From: Aeromonas tecta
GTDB taxonomy: Bacteria; Pseudomonadota; Gammaproteobacteria; Enterobacterales; Aeromonadaceae
Assembly: GCF_000820185.1 (NCBI RefSeq)
Contig: NZ_CDCA01000036.1
Coordinates: 124,786-188,785, forward strand
Reading direction: 5' to 3'
Length of the DNA: 64,000 bases
A program made the translations under genes and the position numbers. Of the stretch, positions 60,910 through 64,000 are shown in pieces (within the stretch, counting starts at the first letter, position 1; the number at the start of each line of letters is the position of its first letter). The notes beneath the pieces were generated by a model that worked only from the letters and a program-made list of their open reading frames with translations, did no database searches and was not told where the DNA came from.

Positions 60910-63111
60910 TCAGAGGGTGTCTGTGACTATCCGCGGGGTCACGAAAATCAGCAGTTCACGCTTCTTGTTCTCGCTGGTGGTTTTCTTGAACAGGTAGCCA
61001 AGACCGGGAATATCTCCCAGCAGCGGCACCTTGGTCACGTCGCTCTTGATGGTCTGCTGATAGATGCCACCCAGCACCAGCGTCTCACCGTTATTGACCA
61101 GCACCTGAGTGGTGATCGACTGGGCGTTGATGGAAACCGCATCACCGGTACCGGTTGGCACGGTTTCCCCCTTGGTATCCTGGGTCACGGTCAGATCCAG
61201 AATGACTCTGTTGTCAGGGGTGATCTGCGGCGTGACCTTGAGACTCAGCACCGCCTTCTTGAAGGTGACAGAGGTCGCACCACTGGACGATGATTCCACA
61301 TAGGGGATCTCGGTCCCCTGTTCAATCAGCGCCGGCTTCTGGTTGGCCGTGGTCACGCGAGGACTCGCGATGATCTCGGCCTTGCTCTCCTTCTCCAGCG
61401 CCGACAACTCAAGATCCAGCAAGGTACCATTGGCGAGACGGGCAACCTGGAAGGCGAGCGTGCCCGCCGCATTGGTCACCGGCAGATTGACGTTCAGTCG
61501 ATCTTCAATTTCTGGGCGAGTATTTATGCCTGTACCATTACCTGACCCGTCATTACCCTCTATGCTGCCCGAGGTACTGTTGCCATGACCATCGTTCTTG
61601 GTGACCCCCCAGCGCACCCCCAGCGCCTCGTCGAAGCCATCATCGATGGTCACCATACGAGCCTCAATCACCACCTGTTTGACCGGAATATCGAGAATAT
61701 CCAGCATCCGCTTGACGTTGCTGATGACGTCAGCAGTGTCCTTGATCACCAGCACGTTGGTCCGCTCATCCACACTCACCGCCCCTCTGGGGGAGAGCAA
61801 CTTGGTACTCTCGGAGGAGAGCAACGCCGCCACTTCAGCCGCCTTGGCATAGTTGATTTGCAAATATTCGGTGTAGAGCTGCGCCAGATCGGCGACCTGG
61901 TTGCGACTCTCCATCTGCTGTTTCTCACGGGCGGCTATCTCGTCTGCCGGCGCCACCAGCAGGATGTTGTTATCCAGCCGTTTGTCCAATCCCCTGACCT
62001 TGAGGATGATGTCCAGCGCCTGCTCCCAGGGCACGCCATCGAGGCGCAGGGTAATATTGCCTGAGACCGAATCCGTGGTCACCAGATTGAGATTATTAAA
62101 ATCAGCGATGATCTGCAGCACGGTTCTCACCGGAATATCCTGGAAGTTCAGTGAGATAGGTTTTCCCTGATACTGCTTGGCCGTGGTGGAGGCGACGCGC
62201 TTTTTCACCTCAATGATGAACATCTTGTCGGCCTGATCGTAGCGGTAGTCAAACTGGCCGTTGACCGAGAGTTCGAACAGGGTGTCGTTGCCTTGGCGGA
62301 AGACTTCGACCTGAGATACCGGGGTCGCGAAGTCTTGCACATTGATGAGATTGAGCTGATCATCCGGGACGCGAGTGCCATGGAATTTGGCCAGTACCTT
62401 CTGACCACGACTGCTGACATCCACCGCAGCCGAGCTGTTGTCCAGTGTCACCAGAAACTCCCCCTGCCCCTCCTTGCCACGGCGAAAATCCACCCCTTTG
62501 ACCGAGTTGAAATAGGCGCCCCCCGTATTCGCCTGCAAAGCGGGCAATACCGGCTTGCTCGCCGCAACAGGCACGGGAGCCGAGACGGGTTGAGATTGAT
62601 ACTGGGGCTGGTTCTGGGCTATCCGTTGGGTATCGATGAGAGCCGACTGGACGGCCGGCTGGCTCTTGACCAGAGCCGACTGGCTTGTAACGGGAGATGT
62701 TGCTGTGGCCGCGACCGGCTGGCTGGCTTTTTCCCCCAGTGACACCAGCAATTTGTTGCCCTGCTGATGAACCTGATAAGGCGTTAGCTGATCGAGCGCT
62801 ATCTTGATGTCCAGCCCCTCTCCCTTACCTTCAACCTTGATGCTGTCCACCCCTTGTTGCTTGATCGGCAATGGATTGACCGTCAATGCCCCTACCGCAC
62901 CGGGCACATGCAGCAATAGCTGATTGGGTTCATAGGATAGCCTGTCGGTAAAGCCGCTCACCGGCTCACTGAAATTCAGCTCCAACAAGAGCTGATCGGC
63001 CAACAGTGGATTCACTTTGACCTCTTGCAACGTTGCCACCGCCCACACTTGGTTGCATACGCCCAGACACAGCAGCGCCACGCCGGTCATCCTGCTTATT
63101 GTTGTTCTCAT
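60910..63111 (-). CDS. pilQ: type IV pilus secretin
   Basis: PilQ forms the outer-membrane ring through which type IV pili pass. The 733-aa precursor has a signal peptide (cleavage near Val-Trp-Ala-Val) and an AMIN domain at about 30-140. A Gln/Ser/Pro-rich linker and a second AMIN-like region follow at about 200-300. An STN/N0 domain starts near 320 (Ile-Ser-Leu-Asn-Phe-Gln-Asp-Ile-Pro-Val-Arg-Thr-Val), then N1, and the secretin core from about 500. The core includes Val-Pro-Leu-Leu-Gly-Asp-Ile-Pro-Gly-Leu-Gly-Tyr-Leu-Phe near 700. It is last in the pilM-Q operon, 16 bp after pilP. Confidence 0.95.
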   Translation of the reverse strand: MRTTISRMTGVALLCLGVCNQVWAVATLQEVKVNPLLADQLLLELNFSEPVSGFTDRLSYEPNQLLLHVPGAVGALTVNPLPIKQQGVDSIKVEGKGEGLDIKIALDQLTPYQVHQQGNKLLVSLGEKASQPVAATATSPVTSQSALVKSQPAVQSALIDTQRIAQNQPQYQSQPVSAPVPVAASKPVLPALQANTGGAYFNSVKGVDFRRGKEGQGEFLVTLDNSSAAVDVSSRGQKVLAKFHGTRVPDDQLNLINVQDFATPVSQVEVFRQGNDTLFELSVNGQFDYRYDQADKMFIIEVKKRVASTTAKQYQGKPISLNFQDIPVRTVLQIIADFNNLNLVTTDSVSGNITLRLDGVPWEQALDIILKVRGLDKRLDNNILLVAPADEIAAREKQQMESRNQVADLAQLYTEYLQINYAKAAEVAALLSSESTKLLSPRGAVSVDERTNVLVIKDTADVISNVKRMLDILDIPVKQVVIEARMVTIDDGFDEALGVRWGVTKNDGHGNSTSGSIEGNDGSGNGTGINTRPEIEDRLNVNLPVTNAAGTLAFQVARLANGTLLDLELSALEKESKAEIIASPRVTTANQKPALIEQGTEIPYVESSSSGATSVTFKKAVLSLKVTPQITPDNRVILDLTVTQDTKGETVPTGTGDAVSINAQSITTQVLVNNGETLVLGGIYQQTIKSDVTKVPLLGDIPGLGYLFKKTTSENKKRELLIFVTPRIVTDTL

Positions 63112-63127
63112 CTCTGCTCATCCCTGA

Positions 63128-63661
63128 TCATAGTTTTGCGTCGAGATTGGCCATGGCCAGCTGAGTTTCTCGAGTGACCCAGCATCCTTTGCCATCCGGT
63201 ATCGTCTCCATCAAGTCAACATGGGTATTGGTGATCTTGATGATTCGTCCCTGATCCAGCCCCATATGTTGATTCAGTCCGACACGCACGGCTTGCCCAT
63301 TTGGAGTTCTGATCAACGCCCATAATTGCCCCTGTTTACCAATTGAACCCTGCATGCTCAGGCTGGCCAGTGAATAGCGCTCCAGCACCTCCTTCTCTCG
63401 ATTGGCCACTATCTGGGCACAGTCGGGTTGGACCTTGGCATCCACTTTGGAGCTGGTCTCGGGTTGGGGCTCAATGAAGGGGCTGCGTTCATCACTATGT
63501 CGATAAGCCATAGGCGCAAACGGCTTTATTTCCGGCAAGGGCTCGATAGGGGTGGGCTGTCTCGCCTTGGTCTGCTGCACATACTCATCCATGTCCTCCT
63601 GCCCACCGCAGGCCGATAACAGCAGCACCGGTAACAAGACGCAGAACGCTCTCATGCTCAT
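63128..63661 (-). CDS. pilP: type IV pilus assembly lipoprotein
   Basis: PilP is an inner-membrane lipoprotein linking the PilN/PilO platform to the PilQ secretin. The 177-aa precursor has a lipobox Leu-Leu-Leu-Ser-Ala-Cys. A proline-rich linker follows (Pro-Ile-Glu-Pro-Leu-Pro-Glu-Ile-Lys-Pro-Phe), then a C-terminal beta domain with Gly-Gln-Ala-Val-Arg-Val and Asp-Gly-Lys-Gly-Cys-Trp. Its ATG overlaps the pilO stop by four bases (ATGA). Confidence 0.94.
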   Translation of the reverse strand: MSMRAFCVLLPVLLLSACGGQEDMDEYVQQTKARQPTPIEPLPEIKPFAPMAYRHSDERSPFIEPQPETSSKVDAKVQPDCAQIVANREKEVLERYSLASLSMQGSIGKQGQLWALIRTPNGQAVRVGLNQHMGLDQGRIIKITNTHVDLMETIPDGKGCWVTRETQLAMANLDAKL

Positions 63662-64000
63662 GGTTGCTGCCCCACACCCTTGCCGTTGTATTTGTAGGTC
63701 TTGGCCAGCATGGACATGCTGATCATTTCCCCCTGCTCCTTGCTCTGATTGAGCGTGAATGACTCCAGAATCACGATCCGTGGCAAACCGGCCATGTCGG
63801 CGGTGAACTTGCCGAGCTCGTGGTAAGTCCCCACCACTTCGATGCGCATGGGGAGCTCGGTCGAGAACTCGTGCTGAACCTCGGCTTCCCAGTTGATCCG
63901 GTTTAATTTGAGCCCGTTATCGGTGGCGATGAAGCTGATGTCATCCAGCAACCCCGCGACTTCATGGGTATTGGGTAACTGCTTGAGCTGGGCATCGACC
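63658..64000 (-). CDS. pilO: type IV pilus inner-membrane protein PilO, partial
   Basis: The C-terminal 113 codons of PilO; the gene continues past the window edge. The frame is open to position 64000 and reads Leu-Lys-Gln-Leu-Pro-Asn-Thr-His-Glu-Val just inside the edge, matching the usual PilO core. Ser-Thr-Glu-Leu-Pro-Met-Arg-Ile-Glu-Val-Val-Gly-Thr-Tyr-His-Glu-Leu-Gly-Lys-Phe, the PilO ferredoxin-like domain signature, follows. PilO forms a heterodimer with PilN in the alignment subcomplex. A TTG at 63951 is internal, not the start. Confidence 0.92.
   Translation of the reverse strand, partial: VDAQLKQLPNTHEVAGLLDDISFIATDNGLKLNRINWEAEVQHEFSTELPMRIEVVGTYHELGKFTADMAGLPRIVILESFTLNQSKEQGEMISMSMLAKTYKYNGKGVGQQP

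Overview
The window is chromosomal DNA of a gammaproteobacterium, most probably an Aeromonas. The GC content is high, gene neighbourhoods follow those of E. coli and Vibrio, and there is a chromosomal class C cephalosporinase of the FOX/MOX/CepS type that is characteristic of the genus. No prophage, insertion sequence, integron or CRISPR array was seen. The assignment rests on protein similarity judged by eye, not on a database search.

Layout. 0-4 kb: a small membrane protein, a GNAT acetyltransferase, a protein made of three fused RidA domains, and an AT-rich orphan gene. 4-12.4 kb: tkt, then metK (behind three MetJ boxes), sprT, endA, rsmE, gshB, yqgE and ruvX, in E. coli order. 12.4-17.5 kb: a class C beta-lactamase with a BlrA/CreB-type tag, a sodium:alanine symporter, transaldolase and a DUF3545 protein. 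17.5-21.4 kb: a hemerythrin protein, ung, FNR-controlled grcA and dctA. 21.6-27.2 kb: the hemA-prfA-prmC-sirB2-sirB1-kdsA operon on the minus strand. 27.3-34.1 kb: lolB, ispE, tRNA-Gln, prs, a nucleotidase lipoprotein, pth and ychF. 34.3-35.4 kb: a tandem tRNA array (3 Met, 4 Gln, 1 Leu, two tRNA-Gln-like relics). 35.5-47.9 kb: an SLC13 transporter, a pnuC/nucleoside phosphorylase/YeiL-like cluster, yqfB, a frameshifted esterase, a DUF1622 protein, nifJ, an MFS pump and a YqaB-type phosphatase. 47.9-53.7 kb: the arginine succinyltransferase genes astC-astA-astD with a DUF1338 gene, next to pabA. 54-64 kb: pilO(partial)-pilP-pilQ-aroK-aroB-damX-dam-rpe-gph-trpS, all on the minus strand.

Functional themes are central metabolism (tkt, tal, rpe, prs, nifJ), cofactors and isoprenoids (hemA, ispE, pabA, pnuC), translation (prfA, prmC, trpS, pth, tRNAs), envelope work (kdsA, lolB, pilOPQ, damX) and amino-acid or acid uptake and breakdown (alsT, dctA, ast). 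Control sites that can be read directly are a triple MetJ box before metK, an exact FNR box before grcA, an exact CRP palindrome between alsT and tal, and a TTCAC-N6-TTCAC tag before the beta-lactamase.

The most unusual signal is a recurring scar: short degenerate copies of a gene's own 3' end, with a stop codon, lie directly downstream of the intact gene at yqgE, astD and the DUF3545 gene, and more weakly at tal. The sirB1-kdsA junction is duplicated in a similar way. At yqgE and astD the copies differ almost only at synonymous sites, so they look like tails of diverged homologous alleles, not recent tandem duplications.
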